DNA of 64,000 nt, taken from positions 289,455,385-289,519,384 of the forward strand of contig CM071567.1 of the NCBI GenBank assembly GCA_036426205.1, written 5' to 3'. The notes under the pieces are model-generated. The model saw only the letters and a list, made by a program, of their open reading frames with translations. It was not told the origin of the DNA and ran no database searches. Each line of letters starts with the position of its first letter. The stretch's first letter is position 1. Below are positions 22,136 through 33,322 of the stretch, piece by piece. The position numbers and the translations under genes are program-made. Origin of the DNA: Ascaphus truei (Eukaryota; Chordata; Amphibia; Anura; Ascaphidae).

Positions 22136-23514
22136 TCAATGGCCAGGGAACACAAGCCCCTTAATAGTTAATGGATTACACTTACAAAGCATCATCAAGG
22201 ACAAAGGATGTATTATCTAGACACTAAGAGACACAAAATACATTAAAAGCAATACTGGTCTAATAAAACAAACATGTAATATGTAAAACAAGTACCAGTA
22301 ACTGTGTAGCAATATAAACAGCAACATATCTATACAAAGAAAGCTATTTAAAGGCTCAATAAAAATTCTATAAAAAATTGATAGAATATAGAATACATGG
22401 TATATATTAACACATCTTAATCAAAATCTAAATCAATAATAATGAATTGTAGTGATGAGAGGACCCATTATGAAAATGTAATTGGATTCATGTACACCTG
22501 TGATCAAAAAAATTTTTTATAAACTTTTAATGCTTAAAAATAATCAATGATGACATTGTATATATATATGATATAATATAGTACTAAGCAATAATACATA
22601 AATAAATATAAACAGTGAATAAATAATATAATATAAATATAAATAATACTGAATTAAAATATAACCATCTTCAATACAAAATCAAACTAAAAAATGTTTA
22701 AGATCCCACTCGATATTAATCCCAGTGGGATGTAAAGTGTTCATAACATGAATCCAATACATTTCCCTAGTATTGAGCTTATTTAAGTCTAATCTTCCAC
22801 TCTAGGGGGGATTTTACATGTTCTGATTTAGGGGCGCAGGCATAAGCGGGAGATAAGTTTTAAAGATAGTCCCAAGACTACACATGGAAAAATGCCTTGA
22901 CACAGGGTGCAGCATATCTTTTTTCAGAATATGTCTAATATGTTCCTGTATCCTTATTCATACAGGCCTAATTGTTCGTCCAATGTAAGACATCTTACAC
23001 CCACATTGTAGGTAATAAATCACATGACTTGTATGGCAATTCATAAAGCTATTAATATAATGTTTTCCCTCACATGTAGTGATGTTTTTTATGGATCTGG
23101 CATATTTACAGGTGGAACATGAATAATAATTTATATAATTTTTTGATCACAGGTGTACATGAATCCAATTACATTTTCATAATGGGTCCTCTCATCACTA
23201 CAATTCATTACTATTGATTTAGATTTTGATTAAGATGTGTTAATATATACCATGTATTCTATATTCTATTAATTTTTTATAGAATTTTTAGTGAGCCTTT
23301 AAATAGCTTTCTTTGTATAGATATGTTGCTGTTTATGTTGCTACACAGTTACTGGTACTTGTTTTACATATTACATGTTTGTTTTATTAGACCAGTATTG
23401 CTTTTAATGTGTTTTGTGTCTCTTAGTGTCTAGATAATACATCCTTTGTCCTTGATGATGCTTTGTATGTGTAATCCATTAACTATTAAGGGGCTTGTGT
23501 TCCCTGGCCATTGA
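22136..23514. mobile_element. Palindromic Penelope-like element
   Basis: Long inverted arms (about 22136-22522 and 23129-23514, roughly 385 bp each, nearly identical) enclose about 600 bp. The centre reads on the minus strand as a PLE endonuclease remnant. The arms begin TCAATGGCCAGGGAACACAAG and its complement. The right arm continues into a tail with a hammerhead motif (23621-23663). This inverted-arm form is repeated in the other PLEs of the window. Confidence 0.8.
22690..23125 (-). pseudogene. GIY-YIG endonuclease remnant of a Penelope-like element
   Basis: Minus-strand translation from about 23125 leftwards gives CSTCKYARS, then NSFMNCHTSHVIYYLQCGCK and MSYIGRTIRP. A lysine/arginine-rich IRIQEHIRHI and HPVSRHFS follow. 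That is the Cys linker plus the GIY-YIG nuclease core (Y..YIG and R..EH) of Penelope-type elements. Internal stops and a frameshift in the last third inactivate it. There is no RT part, so it is a short 3' fragment. Confidence 0.75.
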
Positions 23515-23745
23515 TTAAGTGGTTATGCAATCACCTGTGTGTGCCCTTGCCTACTTATTAAGTTGAACCAATAGTATGTGTGGACTCACTATATATGCAT
23601 CATCATGTGCTGTACCAGATACTCTTTGACAAAGTCCCAGGCTGGGACGAAACGCGTCAGAGTTCGCTCTGTAGCACATCTTTTCTAGTGTATATGCACA
23701 AATAAACTACAACCTTTTTATTGTATTCTATTGCGTGTGGATCTT
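23515..23745 (+). repeat. Penelope tail (pLTR-like) with hammerhead
   Basis: Continues from the right palindrome arm. It holds the hammerhead-like motif at 23621-23663 and a CAAATAAACTACAACC stretch with a possible AATAAA signal at about 23700. The layout matches the tail at 34.8 kb. Confidence 0.55.
23621..23663 (+). ncRNA. Hammerhead ribozyme-like motif
   Basis: Stem I ACTCT/AGAGT (23621-23625 with 23659-23663), core TTGACAA, stem II GTCCC/GGGAC, then GAAAC (23649-23653) and cleavage-type triplet GTC (23656-23658). Stem III is minimal, as in Penelope-associated hammerheads. The core CTGANGA has two changes (TTGACAA), so cleavage activity is doubtful. Confidence 0.7.
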
Positions 23746-24554
23746 CTATCTTCCAATACCTGACGGCAGCAGTGCACCGCCTCTTTGTTCTATTTTTGGT
23801 TTCCTTCCCTGGGCTGGAGCACGCTACTCTTCACTTCCGGTTCAGAGGCACCCGACGTCATCGCTGGATTCTGAACGCTGACCGCTACGCATGGAACATA
23901 GACCCGTCGTGTCAAGTATGTGAGTGTTTGCGCTCCCTATTCTATCTCCCCCTGCACCTCCGCAGTGAGGTTAGCTTGTCCCCGTGTGGCTCCGGATGTA
24001 TGAGGGCAGTGGCGGAGGGTGGCGACACATTCAGTTGTTTATGGTTACTTCTCAGGGGATGCAGCTGTGTTGTGGCTTCACATCCTCCCTACCACATCTC
24101 AGCCCCTATCCGCGGTACGCCACGATACAGGGTTCAAGCGGGGGGAATACATGTTTATGCTTCATTTATTTTTCAATGGAACTCTGAACGGAAGTTGGCT
24201 TTATTACTATGCAGTATATATTTTTTCTGGACATTTGATAGTGGTTTCTGCATACGATTTGTAGCATCAGTACTCCTTGGAGCAATTCTAGGATTTCTTT
24301 TTTCTTCACAAATGGATTTATAATGTACAAAGCTTTATAAATTGCACAGATCTTATACTGCAGTCAAAAAGGGACATTTGAGGTTTCGCTACGAAACCAA
24401 CTCTCCAGTTGGTCCATCCTAGAATATCCCAATCTATGTGTTGAAATTATGCTTACAAAAATTGACGTACATTTTTCTTTTTCATGGGGGACTCTAAAAT
24501 ATTCAACTGCTCTCACAGACAATTCCGAATCAACAGTCTCTCTTGCCAAACTTA
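23746..24554. other. Post-PLE sequence, nothing recognised
   Basis: A 200-codon open frame (23721-24323) crosses the PLE tail boundary and shows no family features, so I do not call it a gene. The start of this stretch probably belongs to the PLE 5' untranslated region, by analogy with 34.9-35.2 kb. Confidence 0.35.
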
Positions 24555-25050
24555 GGCTGTGGCCACGCTGCCGCTGAGCTCGCTTATGCTTGAGACCAAC
24601 TCTCCAAGTATGAGCGATCGCCTGTCCGTTCCCCCTCTTCCTCCCCCCTTCCACCTCTCTTTGCTCCTCCCTCCTCCTCCCCCATTCCACCTCTCTCCTC
24701 TCCCCCCTTCCACCTCTCTCTGCTCCCCCCTTCCACCTCTCTCCGCTCCCCCCCTCCACTTCTCTCTGCTCCCCCGTCCACCTCTCTCCGCTCCCCCCTC
24801 CACCTCTCTCCGCTCCCCCCCTTCCACCTCTCTCAGCTCATCCTATACTGCCTCTCTCTCCCCGTTGGTCAGAGCAGGGTCATGTGACCCTGCTCTACGC
24901 TCCAAAATCAAATTGAACTGTCTCCCCAAGCACCAAGCTTGGGAGAGCGTACATGCCCACGCACGAGTGCGTGCACGCCGCGTGGGCGGGGAACTGAGGA
25001 TTAATATTGCAAGAAGTAAGCTCAGCGTTAGCGTGGACGCAGCCATAGCC
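24555..25050. mobile_element. Harbinger-like MITE, copy C
   Basis: The left end GGCTGTGGCCACGCT and the right end (complement GGCTATGGCTGCGTCCACGCT) form inverted termini. The flanks are TTA (24552-24554) and TCA (25051-25053), an imperfect 3-bp duplication. A CT-rich CCACCTCTCTCCGCTCCCCC array (about 24640-24840) fills the middle. Confidence 0.55.
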
Positions 25051-25937
25051 TCACACCCATCAAGATGTCATCATAGTATCTGTCAAGGGAAATAGAGTTA
25101 TCATTTCTAGTCTATTAAAAATCATAACACATTTTGAAAGAGAAAACTAGGCTATCCAAATTCACTGTGCACAACTCATAAAAGTTTGATTATGCTAATG
25201 TTAGTACACTGCAAGCATACACATAACAGGAATTCAAGGGCCTGTTTGTATCTGGGCATGATTGCCTTTATTTGGATTTGTATATAACTCTGTCATTATC
25301 AAATCTCTGTACCGTGCTGCGGAATATGTTGGTGCTTTACAAGAAAAAGCAATAATAATATTCATTAAAATATTTTAAGTGCATTTCTGGGTGCAAAACG
25401 GTGAGAGAGAGAGCTCATTTAAATAATTGTAATATATTTAACATATTTATATATTTCCCAGGTTTCCTAGGTGTGTTCACAGGTATTCTACCACATAGAT
25501 TATAGGTTAAAGCAGCAATACTACTTTCAAACTTTTTTTCAATTATTATTATTACAGTATTATGTAAAGAATGCATATTTCAACATTCTTACCTAAGCTG
25601 CAGTAGCAATCGTTTGGTGCTCCTGTTATAACTCTTTAAAAATCCTGATAGTGTGCCTAACATTATGACCGCCTTTCAGTTTCAATTAATCCTTCAATCA
25701 GTGTAACTCAGTAGCTACAACATATCCTGATAATACAAAGGTAACATTATCTATTACCGTTTTCAGCTCAAACTGCTGGGAACATTGGCAACAAATTATC
25801 CCAAACAGGAAAGCGTTGCACTGATGAAAACATGCAATAGAAATCAAAGGATGCTATAAAACTCATTAAAATGGCATCAAAACTTCAACAAAAAAAACAG
25901 TCACTATTATCTAATACTATAGAACTGATTTATTAAA

Positions 25938-25976
<39 letters not shown>

Positions 25977-26003
25977 TTCACGTTTTGCTACTTTAATCTA
26001 CAG
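25051..26003. other. AT-rich DNA with an L2-type tail
   Basis: CTGTACCGTGCTGCGGAATA, TGTTGGTGCTTTAC and AATAATAATA at about 25305-25362 form an L2/CR1-like 3' tail. A (TA)n run lies at about 25941-25970. Nothing else is supported. Confidence 0.5.
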
Positions 26004-26278
26004 TAGGGGTGCACAAACTGGGGGGCGCACGCAAATGTTCTGGAGTGAGTGGGGCGCAATGCTTACAGAAGCTCTGCGCTCTTCCCCAAGGCATTTAAAT
26101 TAAATGCCAGGGAGCACGCAAGGCCTCTTCCCTTACCTTGTCTCAGGCGGCTTCTGGTGACACGTCACCATAGCAATGTAGTGGCACATTACGTTGTGAC
26201 ATCAGAAGATGCCATAGAACAGGTAAGGGGGGTTGCGAGCAGGGGGGGAGAGCAGGCTGAAAAGTTTGCGCACCCCTA
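26004..26278. mobile_element. hAT MITE with exact 8-bp duplication
   Basis: Ends TAGGGGTGCACAAACT and AGTTTGCGCACCCCTA are inverted. The 8-mer ATCTACAG is repeated exactly on both sides (25996-26003 and 26279-26286). It is 275 bp with no coding content. Mobilisation by a hAT transposase is inferred from the 8-bp duplication. Confidence 0.85.
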
Positions 26279-26375
26279 ATCTACAGTATGAGTCAATGGG
26301 TCTAAATGTGTCTCTCCTTCTCTGTCTGCCTCTGTCTCTCACACATTTTCTCCCGTTCGACCCCCTCTCTCCTAA

Positions 26376-26656
26376 GGCTAAGTTCCTGCTGGCGCTGAGC
26401 GCTCTCATGCTTGGAGAGCGCTCCAAGCATGAGCGCCGGGTGTCCTCTGATTTACGCAAGTGCGCGCTGGGGGCAAAGGGGGGGTGGCTTTGCGGGCCAG
26501 CTGAGAGCGCGGGGAAGTATAGGTTTTTTATTTTGGTAAGCGCGTGTGCCAGCGCACAAGCACCGCGCACACCGCGTGAGCGGGAACTTACATATTTATA
26601 TATATGTAAGTTAACGCACCAAGCGCCGCCTGCTCAGCGCTGGCGGGGACGCAGCC
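26376..26656. mobile_element. Harbinger-like MITE, copy D
   Basis: A 281-bp element starts GGCTAAGTTCCTGCTGGCGC, ends GCGCTGGCGGGGACGCAGCC, and has TAA on both sides (26373-26375 and 26657-26659). It includes an inner hairpin around CATGCTTGGAGAGCGCTCCA. It shares its ends with copies C and E. Confidence 0.7.
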
Positions 26657-28894
26657 TAAGGGATGAAAATCAGGTGAAAACTGCTTGCAAATGTGTTTTT
26701 TATGCATACACAATTCTTAACACATACTGCAAAAATACCAGCATTTTTATTGCAGCAATTGTGCTTTGACAATGTCAGAGTTGAATTAATAGTGCACAAA
26801 GTGTTAGATCTCAGGTATAAATAAAATCCACAAAGGGAAGCTTTTGAATTAGTCAAAGGACATAGCAGATATTACAGCAGAAGGCAAACAATAGATGCTT
26901 TTGGTAATTTGAAAGAAGAAAAAAAAGCAATGAAGGGTAAAATGAACTGATGAAGAGTGCGATTAAATGACGGGGAGGTAGAAGTGTGGAAAGAAGATTT
27001 ATTTTCAGGACTTGTACTGAGGCATACTTGGTAGGAGAATTCCTTAGGCTTGATGGAGCATGAGTTTCCAATATATGTGAAATTAAGTATTCATTTTCCC
27101 CTTCGCTGAACCTTCTTGGACATTTCTCTGAATCTTGATAGATAATAGATAGATGACTAACTAATTTAGTTTATACTGTAGCATTTTCCTATATTTCTTG
27201 CTGTTTGATATTATAATGACAAAACTAAACATTGCCTGTGAATGCAGAGTTTTATAACCCATTGAGAAGGCAAAACAGATTTCAAATGCATGCAGTGCAG
27301 TAGGTCCATTCACTAAAGGGCAACAGTAATCGTCGGTCATTGAAGACCATTCACTTCAACTGCCGCTAATTATCGAAAAATGGCTACTGTGCTATTTAAT
27401 TGTATGGCAAATAAAATCCGTGGATCTCAGTATGGGGTGCACATTTTCAATAACCCATCTTAAATGACTTGTACTTGGCCACACAGGCACAGCTATGGAA
27501 GAGATTTAGGAAAGCACAAAAGCTGTGGTAATGTGTTAACTGCCGTTGGTTGAGCGATTGAAGCATTCACACTAATAGGATGTCTCCTCCCGCCACCACC
27601 AACATGAGTCAACATCTATGTAAATGGTGGATAATGATTGAAAATGGCTGTTGCACCTTTGTGAGTAGACCCGATCGAGGGAATTTCAGTACCTGTAAGA
27701 AGTTCATATATTCCAAGGCAATTTACATATAAGACATGTTCAATAATGTCTTCGTCACACAAATATAGCCACGAGTCAACTTAGATACACATTTGTTGGA
27801 GTGGTAGCAAATATGCAGTAACATTCTGAGAAATCACTGCGGTTAAATAAAAATGAAATTTGATTTATAAGCTTAAGGGAATAAAATATATCTTCTACAA
27901 ACTGGTTATTTTGTCTTTATCAGTAAATCACAAAGGCATTATTAAATATTATAGTGAATTCAGCCACCTGAATTTACAATTTTTTTTTTCAAACTTTTCA
28001 TATATTCCCTTTGGAATTTTTTTTCTTTTAATGATTGATAGAATAGCTTGCTTCAGTGTTTTAGAAAAGCAAGAAATAATGATCTTCAGGTGAACAATTT
28101 GCTATTTATTGCTTTTAAACTACAGTTAAGAGCTGAGGTGAACCATGAAAAACATAGTTAATGTTTTAAGTGCTGAAAAATGTCCCTGATATGAGTCTTC
28201 AAACACAAGTATATCCAGTTGCAATTTTTATTACAGAGAGACATGCTGGCATTGCTCCCATAATGGGAATCAGTCAATCAGTCAGTTTAACATGCCTACT
28301 GGGGTTTGGAATGAACACAAATTAATAGATATTAATATACATATACATACAACAAAGAAGATCTACCACCGCTCACTTTAGTAGGTCCAGATAATTAGTA
28401 CATGTTGTGGACGGTACATATAAGGAGAGCCAAAGGCACATATATATACACAACGGATGAAATGAGATTCAATTAAACAAACACTTGTTTTTAAAATGTA
28501 GATATGAATTTGTGTACATATATGCAGATGTACGCAGATTCGCTGTCTCCGGGTCTCCGGCACCACCGCCAAAAAGCAAAAGTCTGTAGCACCGGAGATA
28601 GTGTCTACCACGGCTGCGCTCCGGAGGGTCCATGTTTCGTATCGGACCCCTCCACCCCTAAATATTGTTAATCCTCCGCCGCCATGACTACAACTTGCCC
28701 CTTGCTAAATCTGGGTATATATATATATATGTCCTAATAAAAAAAACATCTTATTCATTACCAGAGATGCCATTTAAAACAAAATGATAGAATAACTGTG
28801 CATTATAATTGCCTTTGCATTGTGCACTTGCCCTTCTAAATTCACTGCTACACATTGACAAAGTTACCCCTTTACACTAGAAAGCATTGATATA
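26657..28894. other. Quiet AT-rich DNA
   Basis: No supported gene or repeat boundary in about 2.2 kb. Short frames lack family features. Confidence 0.4.
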
Positions 28895-29372
28895 CAGTAG
28901 AGTCTCGGTTATCCGACCTAAACAGTTCCGATACCGTGACGGATAACCGAAAATGATGGATAATATGGAAAGTATTATACCCCCTTCTCGCTTACCGGTG
29001 GCAGAAGAAGAGGACTGCAAACCACAGGAGCGGCACCGGAAGAAGACATCTGGTGGCCGGAGAAGAGGACAATATCAGCGGAGGAATGGAGTTAAGATAC
29101 CTGGTGGTGGCAGCAGCAGGCAGGAGAAGATCATCAGACCCCCTGTGCAGAGCAGGAGAAGAGCGGCATAGGAGATTGACCAGGGAGGAGCACGCTGTAA
29201 CACCAGAAGTCAGACACTGGTCCTCTTCTCCGTCCACCAGCTGTCTTCTTCCGGTGCTGCTCCTGTGGTTTGCAGTCCTCTTCTTCTGCAGCCAGTAAGC
29301 GAGAATGATTAGGGGGATGACGGATGAAACGGAGTGTTGGTTAACAAAAGTCAGATAACTGAGACTCTACTG
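28895..29372. mobile_element. Pogo/Tigger-like foldback MITE
   Basis: The left end CAGTAGAGTCTCGGTTATCC and the right end GGATAACTGAGACTCTACTG-like sequence are inverted, in the style of Tc1/mariner pogo-Tigger elements. The left flank is TA; the right flank is TT, so the TA duplication is degraded. Inside, about 28978-29080 and 29215-29310 form a second long inverted pair rich in GAAGAAGAGG/CCTCTTCTTC. Confidence 0.65.
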
Positions 29373-31126
29373 TTCCTAAAAAACATTATTATCAGTGTGA
29401 AATAGGAAAGCAGAAGGTGAATGGTTACACCAGTTAGGTATTAGCACAACTGCAACATTGAACTTGAAATGCTGCTATAATCCTCTACATTCATTTCTAA
29501 AACTGTTTGGCCCTCAGCTGTACGTAAGATTGTATCTTTCTCTTTAAAAGTAATTTGGAAATGTATGTTAGTGAACATATGAAAGGCAGGAGTGTGGCCT
29601 AATCAAATAATATTAATAAGTGCTTTAAGCTGTTTTACACTTTGATGCAGTGACTTACAAATATAGATATTAAGCATACTGTACATTAGTAAGCCTGGCT
29701 AAGAATATAATATTTCCGAGATTAAAGCATAGTGTTTAAATTCCTTCTTTCTGCTTCTCTTCAATATTTTCACACTTTGTGTGTCTTCTTTATCTCATGG
29801 TTTGATCCATTATTGGGCATTGATACTCTTATCACTTTGTCTTCTCTTAATACTCCGCCTTTCTTTAGTCATCATTTTGCTTTGCACTTCCTTTGTCAAT
29901 TAGACATTTACTTGCCTGCCATTCAATGCTCGGACCTCTGCCATTCAATGCTCGTACCTATGCCATTCACTGTCTCATTATTGCAACACTCCTTCCATCT
30001 CAGTCATTCTCCATCCCATCAATTTGCCATTCACTGCTCTTATCACCCAAACATTAATAGCCCTGTCCTTCATGCATTCGCCCATTCAAGAAATTTCCAG
30101 AGGACTTTTTAATATCACTAGTCTGATATACACAGAAACATACAGCTGTGTTCTGTCACATTGCAACTGCACATTTACATCCACATGGATACATTCATAT
30201 CCCTATTTACTAAATGCTGCTAAGCCTTATGTGCCATAAACTATACTCAATATTAGTTGTTTGTTTTGGAAAGTCAATACTAAAACTCTCAGTTCTGTAG
30301 CCTATTAAAAAATTGAAGTAGTTACTCAAGACACTATTGTTATGGGTCATAACTTGAATGAATTTGCTGTGAGGCACCATGCAGCGTAGCACCACTTAGA
30401 AAAATGTCCCTCAGTACTCAGAGCTTTCTCTTTTCCTCTTTCTTTTCTTCATCTATACTTAAATACACACACATACACATCCATCACGCGCTCCTCCAGG
30501 CTTCTTCACTGGCCACACAAATACATACATACATTTTCTCTCTGTTCCTGCTCACTGGCTTCAGCTAAAGACATTATTGGGGTCACATAGCAGGTTATAA
30601 AGCTAGTGCAAAACTAGTACAATAAAACAACACCAAATTTATAGGGGAAAAAAAACATTATTGCCCAACCATCTTAACATTACAGCAATTCCGACTTTGA
30701 TGAACATCCCTATATATTTACAAGGACAGCCACGGTTTCCTATTGCCTGAGCAACTATTATTTAAATTATGATAATTGATTGAATAAAGCAGTTCATTAA
30801 AACATTAGGGGACTATTTATCAAGAGAAAGCTGTGTTTGGATGCACTGATTCGTTTTTTTGGAGTACAGAAGAATTTTCGACGTAAGCCATTTCAAATAT
30901 GGAGGCTTTAGGGGGGTGGGAGAAAGGCGCAAAGAGAAGCAGAATGTCATTATAACATGTGCACTGAAGAAAAAAAGGGCAGTGTATTACGCTCTAAATC
31001 AATTATGTTAAACTACCACAGCCAGATGCTCAAAGTGATAGAAAAATAAAAATATAAATGAGTATCTAGGATCATGAAAAAATGCAGCAGGTATATTAAG
31101 ATGGCTTAAAACATCTAATAGTGCAA
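29373..31126. other. Quiet AT-rich DNA with a short imperfect repeat
   Basis: The word TGCCATTCA.TGCTC recurs about four times at roughly 29918-30040, a weak minisatellite. No gene supported. Confidence 0.35.
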
Positions 31127-31266
31127 ATTTAAAGAAAAAGATACCAGCGCAAAAAACATGTTCCAAAATAGACAAATATTTTATATAGAAATAAAAGAAA
31201 CACAAATGAGTGCTATAAAAAAGCACTAAATTGGTTAAACAAACTTAAAATTAAAACGATACAAAG

Positions 31267-31980
31267 TTACCAGAGGCTCCTTGTGCGTTGTGAATGCAGC
31301 TGTTAGCAAAGGCAACAAAAGTAGCAGTCCTGTGGTTAAAGCTGCAGTTCAGTCAATATCCTGCATGTGTGTTTTTTTTTAATAAATCAGTTCTGTAGTA
31401 AGAAAAAATACTCTTAGCATTTTCTGTTTTTAAAAAAACAACTTTGAAAGACCAATTTTCTTGTATTCTATTTTAACAACCATTTGCTAAGGCACTGCCC
31501 CTTCATGTCATGTCACAAGCCCTAGCACACCCCTTTGTCAGCCCTGCCCTCCCTCTTGCACATGTCAGTGCAGGAGTGCTCATGAATATTCATGAGCTTC
31601 CACTGAGTGACAGAAGCAGAAGAAAAACATATCCCATATCTAAAGATTTTGCCAAATTTCGCCGATCAATACATGGAGAACGAATTGACCTGCAGCTATA
31701 CAGTTCTTTAGGTAATTAGAGATTGTCCACATGAAACTATTGAATTAAAAAAAAAAATAATAATAAAAAAAAAAAGACATAACTGCAGCTTTAAGGCAAT
31801 GCTGATAGGGAAAACACCCATTCATAGCTCGTCAGTGCAGGCAGTAAAGTTACCAGAAGCTCCTTGTGCGTTGTAAATATAACTGTTAGCAAGGGCAACC
31901 AAAGTAGCAGTACTGTGGTTCAGGCAATGCTGATAGGGAAAGCACCCGCACTCAGCTCGTCATTGCAAGCAGTTCATGTC
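31267..31980. repeat. Tandem duplication of about 126 bp in the PLE left arm
   Basis: Unit 1 starts AAAGTTACCAGAGGCTCCTT (about 31263), is split by the TTAA MITE and resumes at 31795. Unit 2 starts AAAGTTACCAGAAGCTCCTT (about 31848). The two units share GTTAGCAA.GGCAAC.AAAGTAG and GGCAATGCTGATAGGG. Confidence 0.75.
31340..31790. mobile_element. TTAA-target MITE (piggyBac- or Kolobok-like)
   Basis: A 451-bp element with ends AGCTGCAGTT and AACTGCAGCT lies between two TTAA copies (31336-31339 and 31791-31794). The neighbouring tandem unit has the unfilled site GTGGTTCAGGCAATGCTG near 31916-31933, which confirms both boundaries. No transposase. piggyBac and Kolobok both duplicate TTAA and cannot be told apart here. 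Confidence 0.8.
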
Positions 31981-32077
31981 TCAGTAGTTTGCAGTGTAAC
32001 TAGCTGATCCACCTCACGTCTGGCTCCACTCACCACCGGATAGGGAATGCACCCACTCCCGGCTAACTGCCCTCAGC

Positions 32078-32725
32078 TTGTACCGGTTTATTTTATCACA
32101 CAATTATTTTTTGTTTCAGAACCAATTTTATTTACAGGTCTGTGGTACAGGGATGGGCTCACGCTTTTCCCCCAGTTACGCAAATTTGTATATGGGGGCA
32201 TGGGAATATCGCTGTTTCTGGCATAACAATCCTTTTTCACATCACATTATTATTTGGAAGCGCTTCATCGATGATGTGCTCCTGGTGTGGAGGGGTGATG
32301 TGATGACCCTCAATTCCTTTCTTCAATATATCAATTCGAATGACTGTAATTTAGTCTTTACCTCTATTAACCATACATGTAAAATTGATTTTCTTGATAT
32401 TCATTTGGAGGCCTTGAGTGATGGGTCTGTTATTTCAAGTACACATTTCAAGGAGGTAGATTCCAACAGTTTCCTATTAGCTACAAGCAATCACAACAAA
32501 CAATGGATTAGGAACATACCTCTAGGACAGTTCATTAGATTGAGGCGAAATTGTAGTAGAGACATAGACTATCAGAAACAGGCTAGTGATTTACGCCTGA
32601 AATTCTTAGAGAGAGGTTATGATTCAGATTTAATTATCAAGGCATGGGAACAGGCAGGGTCTATGAATAGGGAACAATTACTGATACCCAAGATAAAGCC
32701 TCAACCAAAATGTGGTCTTTTGTAA
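32078..32725 (+). pseudogene. Penelope reverse transcriptase, 5'-truncated
   Basis: A 215-codon frame encodes the second half of a Penelope-type RT. CGTGMGSRFSPSYANLYMG (near 32140-32200) and the catalytic FIDDVLLVW (DD at about 32270) are clear, followed by FLDI and a thumb region ending in a basic tail. The N-terminal domain and the first RT motifs are missing; the frame joins the inverted arm at about 32088. So the enzyme is incomplete, although the catalytic aspartates remain. It reads towards the nuclease at 32945, but stops at 32725 and in 32760-32940 separate the two. In intact elements both are one protein. Confidence 0.85.
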
Positions 32726-33322
32726 ACCAGTTTAATATCTGTTCCTTTTGTTACAACATTTAATTGTAAGAGTGTAGACATTCAAAAATTATAGATAAAA
32801 AATGGAAGATTTTGGAGACTGATCCTATTTTGGGTTGTAGATTGCCAGTAAAACAATGTGTGAGCTTTAGGAAAAGCCAAAATCTTACAAATTACTTGCA
32901 CCAAGTGATATCAGTGTGAAAATCACCAATGCTAATACTAACATGTGGTACCTTCTAAACCTACAGGTAATTTTATATGTGGGAAATGTTTAGCTTGCAA
33001 GCATATTCATAACAATCACAATAGTTTTTCTGGTATAAATTCAGCTAAAATCTATAACATCATGTACTGTACTACTATACATGTGGTGTGCCACCTTGAG
33101 TGTCCCTGCGGTCTCCTATATGTGTGTAGGTCCAGGCACTTGAGGAGGCGCATCTGGGAACATATTCACAATATTAAAATTGGATTTCTACAACATAGTG
33201 TCTCTAGATATTTGAAGACCCATCACTCTCAGGACCCTACATATCTTAAATATAAAGGTATTCAGGCTATACCCACTGGCAGGAGGGGTGGAGACAGGAT
33301 AAAAGGACTCTCTAGACAAGAG

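Noticed and set aside
23721..24323. 200-codon plus-strand frame
   Set aside because: Begins in the PLE tail just after the hammerhead motif and shows no domain or family features; open by chance.
24364..25095. Overlapping frames on both strands (R/G/E-rich and P/S/L-rich)
   Set aside because: Both arise from the CT-rich array inside a MITE; no family features and no conserved start.
26233..26769. 178-codon plus-strand frame
   Set aside because: Spans a hAT MITE end and a Harbinger-like MITE; composite of unrelated repeats.
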